A stretch of DNA of 64,000 nucleotides from Akkermansiaceae bacterium (lineage in GTDB: Bacteria > Verrucomicrobiota > Verrucomicrobiia > Verrucomicrobiales > Akkermansiaceae), in the NCBI GenBank assembly GCA_018402445.1, contig JAGYIT010000013.1, positions 1 to 64,000 on the forward strand, written 5' to 3'. A program made the translations under genes and the position numbers. How positions within the stretch are numbered: the first letter of the stretch is position 1; each line of letters opens with the position of its first letter. Below, in pieces: positions 27,455-37,381 of this stretch. The notes below the pieces were generated by a model. The model made no database searches and was not told where the DNA came from. It saw nothing but the letters and a program-made list of their open reading frames with translations.

Positions 27455-28774
27455 GTGGTTCATTCTTTCCGCGTGACCGATCCCGTCCGCGCCGACAAAG
27501 CCCATTGCTGGCACCCTTTCACCCCGCAGGACGCGTGGTGCGATCCCGCGCACGAGCCGCTGATGATCGTCCGCGCCGAGGGCGTTTGGCTGTGGGATTC
27601 GCAGGACAGGAAATACCTCGACGGCAATTCCTCGATCTGGACGAACATCCACGGCCACTGCCGCCCGGAGATCGCGGAGGCCATCGCGAAACAGGCCGCC
27701 ACCCTCGACCACTCCTCCTACCTCGGCCTCGGCCATCCGCTGGCTTCGGAGTTGGCGGAGAAACTCGTTTCCTTTTTTCCTGAAAACACCCTGGAACGCG
27801 TTTTCTTTTCCGACAACGGCTCCACGGCGGTCGAGGCCGCGCTGAAGATGTCGCTGCAATCCCGGATGCAGACAGGGCAGGGCAAGCGCACGCGCTTCCT
27901 CGCCTTCGACAACGCCTACCACGGCGACACCCTCGGCGCGGCCTCCCTCGGCGGAGTGAACCGGTTTTTCTCACGATTCCGGAACCTCGGCTTCGAAACG
28001 CAGTTCATCGCCTCAATGCATGACCTGGCATCCGTGGATCCAACTACGGTGACCGCAGTAGTCATCGAACCCCTCATCCAGGGCGTGAACGAAATGCGCC
28101 CGTGGCCGGAAGGCATGCTGCGGAAGCTGCGCGAGTGGACGGCGAAACACGGCATCCACCTCATCCTCGACGAGGTGATGACCGGCTTCGGGCGCGCCGG
28201 CGCGATGTTCGCCTGCCAGCGGGAAAACGTGATCCCGGATTTCCTCTGCCTCGCGAAAGGCCTCACCGGCGGCACCGTCCCCCTCGCCGCGACGCTTACC
28301 ACGCGCGCGGTCTATGAGGCGTTTCTCGGCGGCGCGGAGAACGCGTTCTACTACGGACATAGTTACACCGCGAACCCCATCGGCTGCGCCGCGGCGCTGG
28401 CTTCGCTCAAAATTTTCGAGACGGACAGGGTTCTCGAGGGGCTGCCCGCGAAAATCGACCACCTCGCCGCTTCTTTGGAAAAACTCCGGGCCACAAGCAA
28501 CGATATCGTCGCGATCCGTCAATGCGGCCTGATCGCGGGGATCGAATTCCGGAAAGGCCTCGGCGGGAAAATCACCCTCGCGGCCCGCGATCACGGCCTT
28601 CTCACCCGCAACATTCTCGACACCGTGGTGCTGATGCCGCCGCTGTGCGTTTCCTTGGAAGAAATCGATTTCGCCGTGGCCGCGCTGGTCGGGGCATCCC
28701 CCCCCGCTACAAAAGGGGGCAGGGTTTCATCCGCCGCCCCTGATCGCTTTGCCAACCCGGCCGCTCAACGGTAA
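27455..28774 (+). CDS. bioA: Adenosylmethionine-8-amino-7-oxononanoate aminotransferase
   Basis: The 439-residue PLP enzyme carries the BioA signatures: CWHPFTPQDAW at the N terminus, WLWDSQDRKYLDGNSSIWTN, and FDNAYHGDTLGAASLGG. Asp239 lies in LILDEVMTGFGR and Lys268 in CLAKGLTGG forms the Schiff base. It converts KAPA to DAPA in biotin synthesis, using S-adenosylmethionine as amino donor. The start is GTG 27455 or GTG 27473; the latter leaves a shorter N terminus without loss of homology. No other biotin genes are near, so the pathway is scattered or completed elsewhere. Confidence 0.92.
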   Translation: MVHSFRVTDPVRADKAHCWHPFTPQDAWCDPAHEPLMIVRAEGVWLWDSQDRKYLDGNSSIWTNIHGHCRPEIAEAIAKQAATLDHSSYLGLGHPLASELAEKLVSFFPENTLERVFFSDNGSTAVEAALKMSLQSRMQTGQGKRTRFLAFDNAYHGDTLGAASLGGVNRFFSRFRNLGFETQFIASMHDLASVDPTTVTAVVIEPLIQGVNEMRPWPEGMLRKLREWTAKHGIHLILDEVMTGFGRAGAMFACQRENVIPDFLCLAKGLTGGTVPLAATLTTRAVYEAFLGGAENAFYYGHSYTANPIGCAAALASLKIFETDRVLEGLPAKIDHLAASLEKLRATSNDIVAIRQCGLIAGIEFRKGLGGKITLAARDHGLLTRNILDTVVLMPPLCVSLEEIDFAVAALVGASPPATKGGRVSSAAPDRFANPAAQR

Positions 28775-28935
28775 TTGCTGGATTCCGTATGGTAGCGGCT
28801 CTGGCACGGAGCTTCCGTCACGACGTATCCGCTGGCGCCCCGTTGGTAGTAGGAGCCGTTGTGGTAATCCTAATCGCGGCCGGAGTTGCTCTCCGTGCGG
28901 TATCCGCTCAAGAGGCTGCGCGTGGCGTGAAATAG
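28765..28935 (-). pseudogene. Possible remnant of a Tyr/Gly-rich exported protein
   Basis: The 385-bp gap after bioA has no intact gene. On the minus strand one frame reads SGYRTESNSGRD, a stop, then DYHNGSYYQRGASGYVVTEAP, a Tyr/Gly pattern resembling the C-terminal part of some secreted verrucomicrobial proteins. It lacks a start and has at least one internal stop. The rest of the gap up to 29159 shows nothing but the AT-rich upstream region of the next gene. Confidence 0.35.
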
Positions 28936-29159
28936 CGGGAAACAGACCCATCTTACAATTTACCTAGGAAATAAAAAAAGACGAGAGGAATCCACCGTCT
29001 CCGCTCCCATCAATTATTCGCTAGAAGAAAAAATCCGCCGCTTGTTATATGGATCACTAACTTTTTGCGCCTCGCTCCTGTTTTCTGATCGAAATAAGCC
29101 TTGCAAGCCGTAAGTTCTACCCGTCTTTCACGCTTCTATTCCCTCTCCCACGTCCCACT

Positions 29160-31394
29160 ATGAAACTCACCTTGCTTCTCGCCACCCTTCCGCTGCTTGT
29201 GGCCGGCGCTGCGGAAACCACCGGCTGGCTCAATTGGCGCGGGCCGCTTCACACCGGAGTATCGCTGGAAACCGGTCTTCCGGACAAATGCGAGCCCGGC
29301 AGCGAGCTGTGGTCTTATGATATCCACGGAGCCGGCACGCCCGTGATCGCAAACGGTAAACTCTACGCCTACGGGTTCTACGGCGAAAAAGGCGAGGACG
29401 TGCGCGAGGCGCTGCTTTGTCTCGACGCCATTACCGGCACGAAACTCTGGGAAGTCCGCTTCAGCGATTATCTCAGCGACATCATCTACAACCGCTACGG
29501 CATCGGCGCGCCGACGGTCGATCCGGCCACCGGCAACGTCTATCTCCAGCTCAGCAACGGCCACAGCGTCGCATACACCGGGGACGGCAAGCTGCTGTGG
29601 GAGCGCTCCCTGATGGAAGACTTCGGCCGGCTCACCTTTCCCAACGGCCGCACCGGCGCCCCCGCGATCTTCGAGCACCTCGCCATTTTTCACTGCGTCA
29701 CCGCCAACTGGGGCACCGACGGCCCCGCCGCTGACCGCTTCTACGCCTTCGACAAGATCACCGGCGACCTCGTCTGGTCGTCCACACCCGGCACCAGGCC
29801 AGTGGACAGCTCGTTCGCCATCCCGGTCTTTGCAAAACTCGATGGCCGCGACGTTTTCTATTCCGGCACGGGATGCGGCCACGTCGTCTGCATCGATGCC
29901 AACACCGGCAAGCCGCTCTGGCGCTTCCGCCTCTCCCAAGGCGGCATCAACGGCCAGGTGATCCTGCTCGGCGACGACAGGCTCATCGCCAGCCACGGCC
30001 AGGAAAACACCGACGCCTCCACCGCCGGCCGCATGGTCTGCCTCAAGATCCCGACCGAATACCCGGCCGAACTGGTCACTTACGGCAAGGAAATGGAAGT
30101 TTGGCGCAATGACGACATCACCGCCTTCACCTCCTCACCCATCCTCGCAGACGGCAAGATCTACTCCACCATCGCCACCGGCTCGCTCGTCTGCATCGAT
30201 CCGGAAACGGGTAAAACCCTCTGGACGGAAAAACTCGCCCCGGATCAGATCCACGCTTCCCCGACTTTCGGCGACGGCAAGCTCTACGTTCCGATGTTTG
30301 ACGGAAAATTCCACATACTCAAACCCGGCGCGGAGAAACCCGAATCCGTTTTCAACACCGATTTCGGAGCCAACCTACTCGGCGCACCCGCCATCTGGGC
30401 CGGTAAGGTGTATATGTTCAGCAAAGAAAAACTCTACTGTTTCGGTGCCAAGGAGGGGGCTTTCAAGGGAGTCGATCCCACACTGGCACCCGCTCGCGGC
30501 GAAATTGCCAGCCTCCAGGTAGTCCCATCCGAGTTCAAGATGACGCCCGGCGGATCGGTCGATTTCAAGGTCTTCGGCCTCGATGCCAACGGTCGCCGCG
30601 TCGGCGAAGTGAAGGCGGAATCATGGGAGACCTTCATCCCGCCCACCGCCCGCGTCCAGTCCACCGTCGATGCCAAGTTCGAAGGCTCCACCCTCAAGTC
30701 CGCCCCGGATGCCAAGCTTTCCGCCGGTGCCTTCAAGGTCACCGCCAACGGCATGACCGCCACCACCCGCGGGCGCATTGTCGCCGGTTACGGCTATGGC
30801 GCGGACTTCGACGAAATCGAGCTATCGATGAAAAACGAGTTCGATGAAACCGAAGCCGTCAATTTCCCGCCCCTGCCATGGCTCGGCGCCCGCATCAAAT
30901 GGTATGTTCTCGAAAAGGACGGATCCAAGGTTCTCGCCAACCGCCTCGACAACGTCCTGTTCCAACGCACCATGAATTTTTTCGGAGCCTCCCACATGAG
31001 CGATTACGTGCTCGAAGGCGACGTGATGACCGATGGCAACCGCCGCACCATGTCCACCGTCGGTCTCGTCAACCAGCGCTACCTCGTCACCCTCGCCGGA
31101 AACAACCAGATCCTCGAGGTTTCCAGCAACCACGACCGGCTCAAGCAATCGGTGAAATTCCCGATCAAGGCAAACACATGGTATCGCCTCAAAACCCACG
31201 TCAAAGCCAACGCCGACGGCACCGGAACCGTTTTCGCCAAAGCCTGGCCGCGCGGCGAGGACGAACCCGCCGCATGGACTCTCGAAGCGCCCGTCAAACA
31301 CGTCCACCCGCAAGGCGCTCCCGCCGTTTACGCCTTTTCTCCGCAGTCACAGAAGCGCGTTTACATCGACAACATCAAAGTCACCAAACCCTGA
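29160..31394 (+). CDS. Exported PQQ-like beta-propeller protein with C-terminal carbohydrate-binding-like domain
   Basis: The protein (744 residues) has a signal peptide (residues 1-17) and an eight-bladed quinoprotein-like propeller. WNLN-type blade motifs are seen as LDAITGTKLWEVRF, IDANTGKPLWRFRL and IDPETGKTLWTEKL. From about residue 450 a linker leads to a second part with VVPSEFKMTPGGSVDFKVFG (Ig-like), and a C-terminal beta-sandwich similar to laminin-G/DUF1080-type glycan-binding folds. PQQ-like propellers of this kind often do not bind PQQ and serve as scaffolds. It is the first of two adjacent propeller genes ahead of a solute symporter, so a periplasmic role in handling the transported compound is possible (inference). 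Confidence 0.8.
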   Translation: MKLTLLLATLPLLVAGAAETTGWLNWRGPLHTGVSLETGLPDKCEPGSELWSYDIHGAGTPVIANGKLYAYGFYGEKGEDVREALLCLDAITGTKLWEVRFSDYLSDIIYNRYGIGAPTVDPATGNVYLQLSNGHSVAYTGDGKLLWERSLMEDFGRLTFPNGRTGAPAIFEHLAIFHCVTANWGTDGPAADRFYAFDKITGDLVWSSTPGTRPVDSSFAIPVFAKLDGRDVFYSGTGCGHVVCIDANTGKPLWRFRLSQGGINGQVILLGDDRLIASHGQENTDASTAGRMVCLKIPTEYPAELVTYGKEMEVWRNDDITAFTSSPILADGKIYSTIATGSLVCIDPETGKTLWTEKLAPDQIHASPTFGDGKLYVPMFDGKFHILKPGAEKPESVFNTDFGANLLGAPAIWAGKVYMFSKEKLYCFGAKEGAFKGVDPTLAPARGEIASLQVVPSEFKMTPGGSVDFKVFGLDANGRRVGEVKAESWETFIPPTARVQSTVDAKFEGSTLKSAPDAKLSAGAFKVTANGMTATTRGRIVAGYGYGADFDEIELSMKNEFDETEAVNFPPLPWLGARIKWYVLEKDGSKVLANRLDNVLFQRTMNFFGASHMSDYVLEGDVMTDGNRRTMSTVGLVNQRYLVTLAGNNQILEVSSNHDRLKQSVKFPIKANTWYRLKTHVKANADGTGTVFAKAWPRGEDEPAAWTLEAPVKHVHPQGAPAVYAFSPQSQKRVYIDNIKVTKP

Positions 31395-31471
31395 CCGTGG
31401 CGGCAATGGAGCAAAGCGACATGGCGGGACTGACTTAAAATATAAATAATCTCCCGCAAATTTCATCCGCC

Positions 31472-33000
31472 ATGCCCATACACAAACTTATGAAACCAAC
31501 CATCCTTCTCCTAGCCCTATGCCCCGCCCTTCACGCCCAGGACTGGCCCATGTGGGGCGGCACCCCCAGCCGCAACATGATCGCGGAGGCCAAGAACCTC
31601 CCCACCGAAATCAAACCCGGCACCATCAACCCGGAAAACGAAACCGTTGACCTCGCGGAAACCAAGAACGTCCTGTGGGTCGCCAAACTCGGCTCGCAGA
31701 CATACGGCAACCCAGTCGTGGGCGGCGGCAAAGTCCTCGTTGGCACCAACAACGAGTCCCCGCGCGATCCCTCGCAAAACGGCGACCGCGGCAACCTGAT
31801 GTGCTTCGATGAGAAAACCGGCGAGTTCCTCTGGCAGCTCATCATCCCCAAACTCGGCGCAGGCAAGGTCAGCGACTGGGAATTCGTGGGCCTCTGTTCG
31901 TCCCCCGCCATCGTCGGCGACAAGGCCTATGTCATCACCAACCGCGCGGAAATCATGTGCCTCGACCTCAATGGCATGGCCAACGGCAACTGCCGGCTCG
32001 TTCAAGGATGAGGCAAAATACATGACCGCAGACCCTGCCAACCCGATCACCATCGGCGACAAGCACGCCGACATCATCTGGTCCTACGACATGCGCGAGG
32101 AACTCGGCACTTTCCCCCACAATGTCTCGTCATGCTCGCCACTGGTCGTCAACGGCGTCGTTTACACCGCCACCTCCAACGGCATGGACTGGTCCCACAC
32201 CAACATCCCCGCCCCGCTCGCTCCCGCGCTGGTCTCCGTCGATGCGGAAACCGGCAAGCTGCTCGGCGAGGAGATGTCCGGCGTCACCGAGCGCGTCCTG
32301 CACGCCTCATGGTCATCCCCCACGCTCGCCAAGATCAATAACAAGGAAATCCTCCTCTGGGGCGGCGGCGACGGTTTCGCCTATGGCTTCGACCCCAAGC
32401 CGGTCCGCAATGAGGAGGAAGAACTCGACGTGTTCAAGGAACTCTGGAAAATCGACGCCAATCCGCCAGAATACCGCGAAAAAGACGGTGAACCCATAAA
32501 ATACGCCACTTACCGCGGCCCCTCGGAAGTCATCGGAACCTTCGTTTACGAAGACGGACTCGCCTACGTCGTCATCGGCCAGGATCCGGAACACGGCGAC
32601 GGAGTGGGAATGCTCACTTGCCTCGACCCCGCCACCGGCAAGCCTGGTCTGGACCTACAAGGAAATCGGCCGCTCGATCTCTACCCCGAGCGTCAAGGAC
32701 GGCCTCATCTACATCGCGGAATATGACGGTGACCTCCACTGCCTCGACGCGAAAACCGGCAAGGTCCATTGGGTTCACGAAACGCAATCCCGCATCTGGG
32801 GCTCCACCATCGTCGCCGACGGCAAGGTCTTCCTACCCACCGAGGATGGCGACCTCCACATCCTCGCCACCGGCAAGGAGAAAAACGTCCTCAGCACGGT
32901 CAACTTCGGCGCACCCATTTACAGCTCGCCGATCGTCGCTAACGACGTGCTCTATATCGCCACCATGACCCACCTCTACGCAATCGGCTCCAAGCAATGA
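31472..33000 (+). CDS. Exported PQQ-like beta-propeller protein, two frameshifts
   Basis: A signal peptide follows ATG 31490 (MKPTILLLALCPALHA); ATG 31472 is six codons upstream. Propeller repeats are clear, for example MCFDEKTGEFLWQLI, VSVDAETGKLLGEE and HCLDAKTGKVHWVHE. The protein needs three reading frames. An extra base near 31991 separates LNGMANGN from AGSFKDEAKYM. A second extra base at 32641-32643 separates LDPATGK from LVWTYKEIGRSIS. Removal of both gives 508 residues. Homology is continuous across both points. It starts 77 bp after the preceding propeller gene and is followed by the DUF3311/symporter pair. Its role is presumably tied to that of its neighbours. Confidence 0.75.
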
Positions 33001-33024
33001 ATGGAGCGCGGACTTTAGTCCGCA
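33001..33024 (+). repeat. REP-like palindrome, copy A
   Basis: A perfect 7-bp stem (GCGGACT/AGTCCGC, 2-nt loop) lies directly after the propeller stop. The 24 bp 33001-33024 match the complement of 61480-61503 inside polA at 23 positions. It may act as a terminator here. Confidence 0.7.
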
Positions 33025-33038
33025 CATTCACCCCATCC

Positions 33039-33275
33039 ATGAAACGCCCCGTCCTCATTTCCATCCTGGCATTCGTGGCCCTTTTCATCCTCCACCACGA
33101 TTTCTGGAACTGGGGAAACACAACGCTCGTCTTCGGTTTCATGCCCATCGGCCTCGCCTATCACGTGGGCTATTCCCTCGCCGCAGGCTTGCTATGGTTT
33201 CTCGTCTGTCGCTTCGCCTGGCCCCATTCCATTGAAAAATGGGCGGACGAACCCAACACGGACACTGATCACTGA
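33039..33275 (+). CDS. DUF3311-type small membrane protein
   Basis: The 78-residue protein has two membrane helices (about residues 4-22 and 34-58) with the family core TTLVFGFMPIGLAYHVGYSL. ATG 33039 is preferred over 32997, which overlaps the previous stop. Members are usually encoded directly before sodium:solute symporters, as here (55 bp), and are thought to be accessory subunits. Confidence 0.75.
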   Translation: MKRPVLISILAFVALFILHHDFWNWGNTTLVFGFMPIGLAYHVGYSLAAGLLWFLVCRFAWPHSIEKWADEPNTDTDH

Positions 33276-33329
33276 TCACTGACCTGTCCGTCATAGCTTC
33301 AGCGACGACGGATCACCCGGCACTTCTCC

Positions 33330-34880
33330 ATGACGCCCCTGTTCATCATCATCGGCTACCTCGGGCTTCTCATCGGTCTCGGCCTAGTCAGTAGCCGTTT
33401 TTCAAAAGGGACCGCCGCCGACTTCTTCGTCGTCAACCGCTCGGTCGGATCCTTCCTGCTGCTGATGTCGATCTTCGGCACCACCATGACCGGCTTCGCC
33501 CTCGTCGGGTCCACCGGCAAGGCGTTCAGCTCCGGCATCGGCACCTACGGTCTGATGGCCTCGTGGTCCGGGCTGATCCATTCTGCGGTTTTCTTCCTCG
33601 TCGGCATCCGGCTATGGGCGATCGGGAAACGCCACGGTTACGTCACGCAGTGCGAATATTTCCGCAACCGCTTCGATTCGCCCGCCGTCGGCTATCTGTT
33701 GTTTCCCATCCTGATCCTGCTGCTCATTCCCTATCTGTTGGTGGGTGTGATATCCGCCGGGAAATTCATCCAAGCCACCACCAAGGGCATGTTTCCCGAG
33801 CATTTCGTCCTCACCCTGCCCGACGGAAACCCGCATCCGCTCACCGGCGGCATCCCGCCCGAACTCGGCGGGCTTGCCATCTGTGCCATCGTCCTTTTCT
33901 ACGTCTTCTTCGGCGGCCTGCGCGGCGCGGTCTGGGCGAACACCTTCCAGACCCTCGTTTTCATGATCACCGGAGTCATCGCCTTCTGGATGATCTCCCA
34001 AAAACTCGGCGGCCTCTCCGCCGCCAGCCAGGCCGTGCTCGACAGCGATTTCGCCAAACCCCGCGCCGCCCGCGAAGGCATGATGGGTCATGGCCAGTTC
34101 TTCTCGTATTGGATGATCCCCCTTTCCGTCGGGATGTTCCCCCACATTTTCCAACACTGGCTCACCGCGAAAAGCGCAAAGACCTTCAGGCTCACCGTCG
34201 TCGTTCATCCGATTTTTATCATGATCGTCTGGCTGCCCTGCATCCTCATCGGCGTCTGGGCTGCCGCGCACATCGGCCCGCTGGGCCCCGGACAATCGCC
34301 CAACTCGATCCTCGGCCGCATGGTCGAAAGCCTCGTCCACTCGCCGGCTCTCCTAGGCCTCGTCGGCGCCGGCGTGCTCGCCGCCATCATGTCCAGCCTC
34401 GACTCGCAGTTCATGTGCCTTGGCACGATGTTCACCAAGGACATCGTCCTGAAAAAATTCGGTGAGGATCGTTTCACCGACGGTCAGAAAGTCCTCATCG
34501 CCCGTGGATTCATCCTCGCCATCGTCGCCGTCACCTACGGAATGGCCGTCCTGCTGATGGACACCGCCCAGGTCTTCGCCCTCGGCGTCTGGTGCTTCAG
34601 CGGCTTCGCGGGCTTGTTTCCGCTCGCCGTGGGAGCCGTCTATTGGAAACGGACGACCGCCGCCGGAGCCATCGCCTCCATCGCCGTCACCGCACTCACC
34701 TGGGCCGTCCTTTTCTACCGCGACATCATCGCCGTAAAACCGCCCGGCGGAGAAGAACTCCTCATCGTCGGCATGATGCCCGTCACCGTCATTGTCGCCG
34801 CATCCGCCATCACGCTGGTGGTTGTTTCCCTTCTCACATCAAAACCATCAGACTCCACCTTGCGTAAGTTCTTCGCTTGA
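33330..34880 (+). CDS. Sodium:solute symporter (SSS family)
   Basis: The 516-residue protein has 13-14 membrane helices and SSS landmarks: FFVVNRSVGSFLLLMSIFGT near the N terminus, FYVFFGGLRGAVWANTFQTL in the middle, GVLAAIMSSLDSQFMCLG, and the family-typical helix ALGVWCFSGFAGLFPLAVGA. It imports a small solute with sodium. The substrate cannot be read from sequence. The following adenylating enzyme, aldehyde dehydrogenase and alcohol dehydrogenase suggest a carboxylate or alcohol (inference). Confidence 0.9.
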   Translation: MTPLFIIIGYLGLLIGLGLVSSRFSKGTAADFFVVNRSVGSFLLLMSIFGTTMTGFALVGSTGKAFSSGIGTYGLMASWSGLIHSAVFFLVGIRLWAIGKRHGYVTQCEYFRNRFDSPAVGYLLFPILILLLIPYLLVGVISAGKFIQATTKGMFPEHFVLTLPDGNPHPLTGGIPPELGGLAICAIVLFYVFFGGLRGAVWANTFQTLVFMITGVIAFWMISQKLGGLSAASQAVLDSDFAKPRAAREGMMGHGQFFSYWMIPLSVGMFPHIFQHWLTAKSAKTFRLTVVVHPIFIMIVWLPCILIGVWAAAHIGPLGPGQSPNSILGRMVESLVHSPALLGLVGAGVLAAIMSSLDSQFMCLGTMFTKDIVLKKFGEDRFTDGQKVLIARGFILAIVAVTYGMAVLLMDTAQVFALGVWCFSGFAGLFPLAVGAVYWKRTTAAGAIASIAVTALTWAVLFYRDIIAVKPPGGEELLIVGMMPVTVIVAASAITLVVVSLLTSKPSDSTLRKFFA

Positions 34881-34924
34881 AGATCCCGTTCGACTTCAAT
34901 TCTCACACATTCTAACCTACCTCC

Positions 34925-35104
34925 ATGAACCAAGATCTCCGAGAACCTGTAAAACGACGGGTCGGCGGCACTCTCGCCGTCCTGCCTCCGCTGGTTCGCT
35001 TGGAAGCTCTCCGGAAAAACGCCCGCTGGCTCCTAGGCGGAAATTGGCAGCCCCCGACAAACGATGGAACCCTCGTTCGAAAAACTGTTGGTCATCCTCG
35101 CTGA
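34925..35104 (+). CDS. Possible 59-residue small protein upstream of nucleotidyltransferase
   Basis: The frame starts MNQDLREPVKRR and overlaps the nucleotidyltransferase start by 41 bp. Small upstream partners are common in nucleotidyltransferase toxin-antitoxin pairs, and this could be one. I recognise no family, and the frame could be chance. Confidence 0.3.
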   Translation: MNQDLREPVKRRVGGTLAVLPPLVRLEALRKNARWLLGGNWQPPTNDGTLVRKTVGHPR

Positions 35105-35537
35105 AGGTGGCGTGCAGTTCGTGATCGTGGGCGGCGTCGCCGTCACCCTTCACGGCTACGTCCGCCTCACCGAAGATGTGGACATCCTCCTCGAGTCCTC
35201 ACCCGGGAATATCCAGCGCTTCCTCGATTCACTGGCCGACTACGGCGAAGGTTTCGCCCGTGAACTCTCCCAAGAAGATTTCACCGACGAAGAAGGCGCG
35301 ATCCGCATCGTCGAAGAAACGGAACTCAGCCAGATCGATGTTTTCACCCGCATGTCAGGTCTCCGCTATCTCGACCTCAAAACCGACGCCTCCATCCTTT
35401 CACTTCAAGGCCATCAAATCCCGTATGCCTCGAAAGCCGCGTTGATTCGGCTGAAAAGCGGCTCAGTCCGGGAAAAAGACCAGTTCGACGTGGCTGCTCT
35501 CAAGCAGTTGGAGATCGACCCGAAAGCATTCGATTGA
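35064..35537 (+). CDS. Nucleotidyltransferase-fold protein (AbiEii/MNT type)
   Basis: The 157-residue protein has the minimal nucleotidyltransferase core: IVGGVAVTLHG followed by RLTEDVDILLE, where the two aspartates bind metal. SQIDVFTRMSG supplies the third acidic strand. Such proteins are found as toxins or antitoxins in MNT/HEPN-like or AbiE-like modules, or as modification enzymes. No clear HEPN partner follows. It interrupts a metabolic run between the symporter and the adenylating enzyme. Confidence 0.75.
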   Translation: MEPSFEKLLVILAEGGVQFVIVGGVAVTLHGYVRLTEDVDILLESSPGNIQRFLDSLADYGEGFARELSQEDFTDEEGAIRIVEETELSQIDVFTRMSGLRYLDLKTDASILSLQGHQIPYASKAALIRLKSGSVREKDQFDVAALKQLEIDPKAFD

Positions 35538-35597
35538 AGCCCAAGAATCCGCCTTGCCCCCACCTGTTCCCAACGTATCCATCCATAACCGCACATC

Positions 35598-36666
35598 ATG
35601 TCCTCATCTTTGACCCCACAAGCCGCCGCCGACCAACTCGACGCCCACACCCGCGAAATGGTGAAGTGGCATTTCTCCCCGGAAACCGGCTGCCCTTACT
35701 GGCTCGATCAATTGCCGAACCTCGGTTTCGACCCGCTAAAGGACATCACCTGTTTCGCCGACATCCGGAAATTCGAACCCTTCGATGACGAGGTTCTGCG
35801 CAAGGAAGATCCCGCCCGTTTCATCCCGAAAGCCTTCGGCAAGCGCCCCTACAACGTCTTCGAAACCGGCGGCACCACCGGCATGCCCAAGCAGCGCATC
35901 GGTTGGGACGATTACATGACCGACTACACGGAATTCTCCGAGCACTACGGCCCCGACTTCTTTCCACAGGGCGCGAACTGGCTCATGGTCGGCCCCACCG
36001 GCCCGCGCCGCCTGCGACTCGCCATCGAGCACCTCGCCAACATCCGCGGCGGTGCCTGCTACTTCATCGACCTCGATCCGCGCTGGGTGAAACGCCTCAT
36101 CGGCATGGGCGAAATGCGTATGGCCAAGCTCTACCAGGAACACGTCATCGACCAGGCCGCCACCATCATCCGCCACCGCGACATCGGTTGTCTGTTCACC
36201 ACGCCGAAACTCCTCGAATCCCTCGCCGAACGCATGTCGCTCGTCGATGCCGGCATCAAGGGCGTCTTCGCCGGCGGCACCACCATGACCCCGCAATACG
36301 TCCGCTTCATCGAAGAGGAAGTCCTGGAGGGAAAAATCAATTTCGCACCCACCTACGGCAACACCCTCATGGGGCTCGCCATCAGCAAAAACGTGCGCCC
36401 GGCGAATTTTCACTCACCTACCACGCCCCCAACCCCGCGCCGTGCTGCGCATCGTCAATCCCGATTCCCCCTCCGAACTCATGCCCTACGGCGAATACGG
36501 CCGCGTCGAACTCACCACCATGACCAAGGAATTCTTCATGCCCCGCTTCCTCGAGCGCGACGAAGCCATCCGCCGCGCCCCCTGCGAGGAATTCCCGTGG
36601 GACGGGGTAGGGGATGTGAGACCGTTTCAGTCCGGGACGAAGACAGTGATTGAAGGGGTTTATTAA
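35598..36666 (+). CDS. PaaK/LuxE-like adenylate-forming enzyme, two frameshifts
   Basis: The protein resembles phenylacetate-CoA ligase/acyl-protein synthetase members of the ANL superfamily. The P-loop is FETGGTTGMPKQRI (about residue 93), and FAPTYGNTLMG corresponds to the adenine-binding block. It is shorter (356 residues) than PaaK. The frame breaks at 36398-36401, where NVRP should continue as GEFSLTYHAPNP, and again at 36433-36437, where that segment continues as RAVLRIVNPDSPSEL. Each break is explained by one lost C in a C run. Its likely role is ATP-dependent activation of a carboxylate. Next in line are an aldehyde dehydrogenase and an alcohol dehydrogenase. Confidence 0.65.
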
Positions 36667-36710
36667 AATTTGCATCGATAAACATTTTGTCATACGATCA
36701 TCCCATCGAT

Positions 36711-36917
36711 ATGAATACCGTAACCGTCTCTCCCAAATTCCAGGTCGTGATTCCGCAGGCCATCCGCGAAGAACTTTCACTCAAGCCTGGGGAGAAGCTT
36801 CGCGTGCTCCGCTACGATAACCGCGTCGAGTTGATCCGAATTCGACCGATCAAGGAACTCCGCGGATTTCTCCGTGGGATGGATACCACAATCGAACGGG
36901 AAGACGACCGCCTGTGA
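36711..36917 (+). CDS. AbrB-type antitoxin (VapB-like)
   Basis: ATG 36711 starts MNTVTVSPKFQVVIPQAIRE, the swapped-hairpin AbrB DNA-binding domain. The C-terminal tail (LRGFLRGMDTTIEREDDR) should bind the toxin. The protein has 68 residues. It overlaps the PIN toxin gene by GTGA. An AT-rich spacer precedes it and probably carries its promoter. Confidence 0.85.
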   Translation: MNTVTVSPKFQVVIPQAIREELSLKPGEKLRVLRYDNRVELIRIRPIKELRGFLRGMDTTIEREDDRL

Positions 36918-37312
36918 GACAATTGCACATCGTCGATTCCTCCGGCTGGATCGAGTATTTCTCCGGCACCGCATTTGCCGGCCATTTCGAGGCTCCGCTT
37001 TCGGATCCCGAGCACCTGATCGTCCCGGTGATCACGATCTACGAAGTTTTCAAAAAGATCCTACGTGAGCGGGGCGAGAGCGCCGCCCTCCAGGCGGTCG
37101 GCCAGATGCAAGCCGGCACCGTCGTGGACATCGGCACCTCCCTCGCCATGGAAGCCGCGCGTCACCCATTACCGCTTGCCGACAGCCTGATCTATGCGAC
37201 TGCTCTTCGTTGGAGCGCCATACTCTGGACTCAAGACGAACACTTCAAAGACCTCCCTCACGTCAGATACTTCCCCAAATCCCCTCCGATCACCGATCAC
37301 AACCGAGCGTAG
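36914..37312 (+). CDS. PIN-domain ribonuclease toxin (VapC-like)
   Basis: The 132-residue PIN domain begins with IVDSSGWIEYF, where the first Asp binds metal. Further acidic residues are in ITIYEVFKKI and PLADSLIYATA. The start is GTG 36914, coupled to the antitoxin stop. VapC toxins cleave tRNA or rRNA. The pair is inserted between the adenylating-enzyme and aldehyde-dehydrogenase genes, on the same strand. Confidence 0.85.
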   Translation: MRQLHIVDSSGWIEYFSGTAFAGHFEAPLSDPEHLIVPVITIYEVFKKILRERGESAALQAVGQMQAGTVVDIGTSLAMEAARHPLPLADSLIYATALRWSAILWTQDEHFKDLPHVRYFPKSPPITDHNRA

Positions 37313-37381
37313 CGAGATAGCCCGACTGACTCATTCTCAATACCTCGGGCAAATCACTCGGCACTTCCACCTCTTCAAGCC

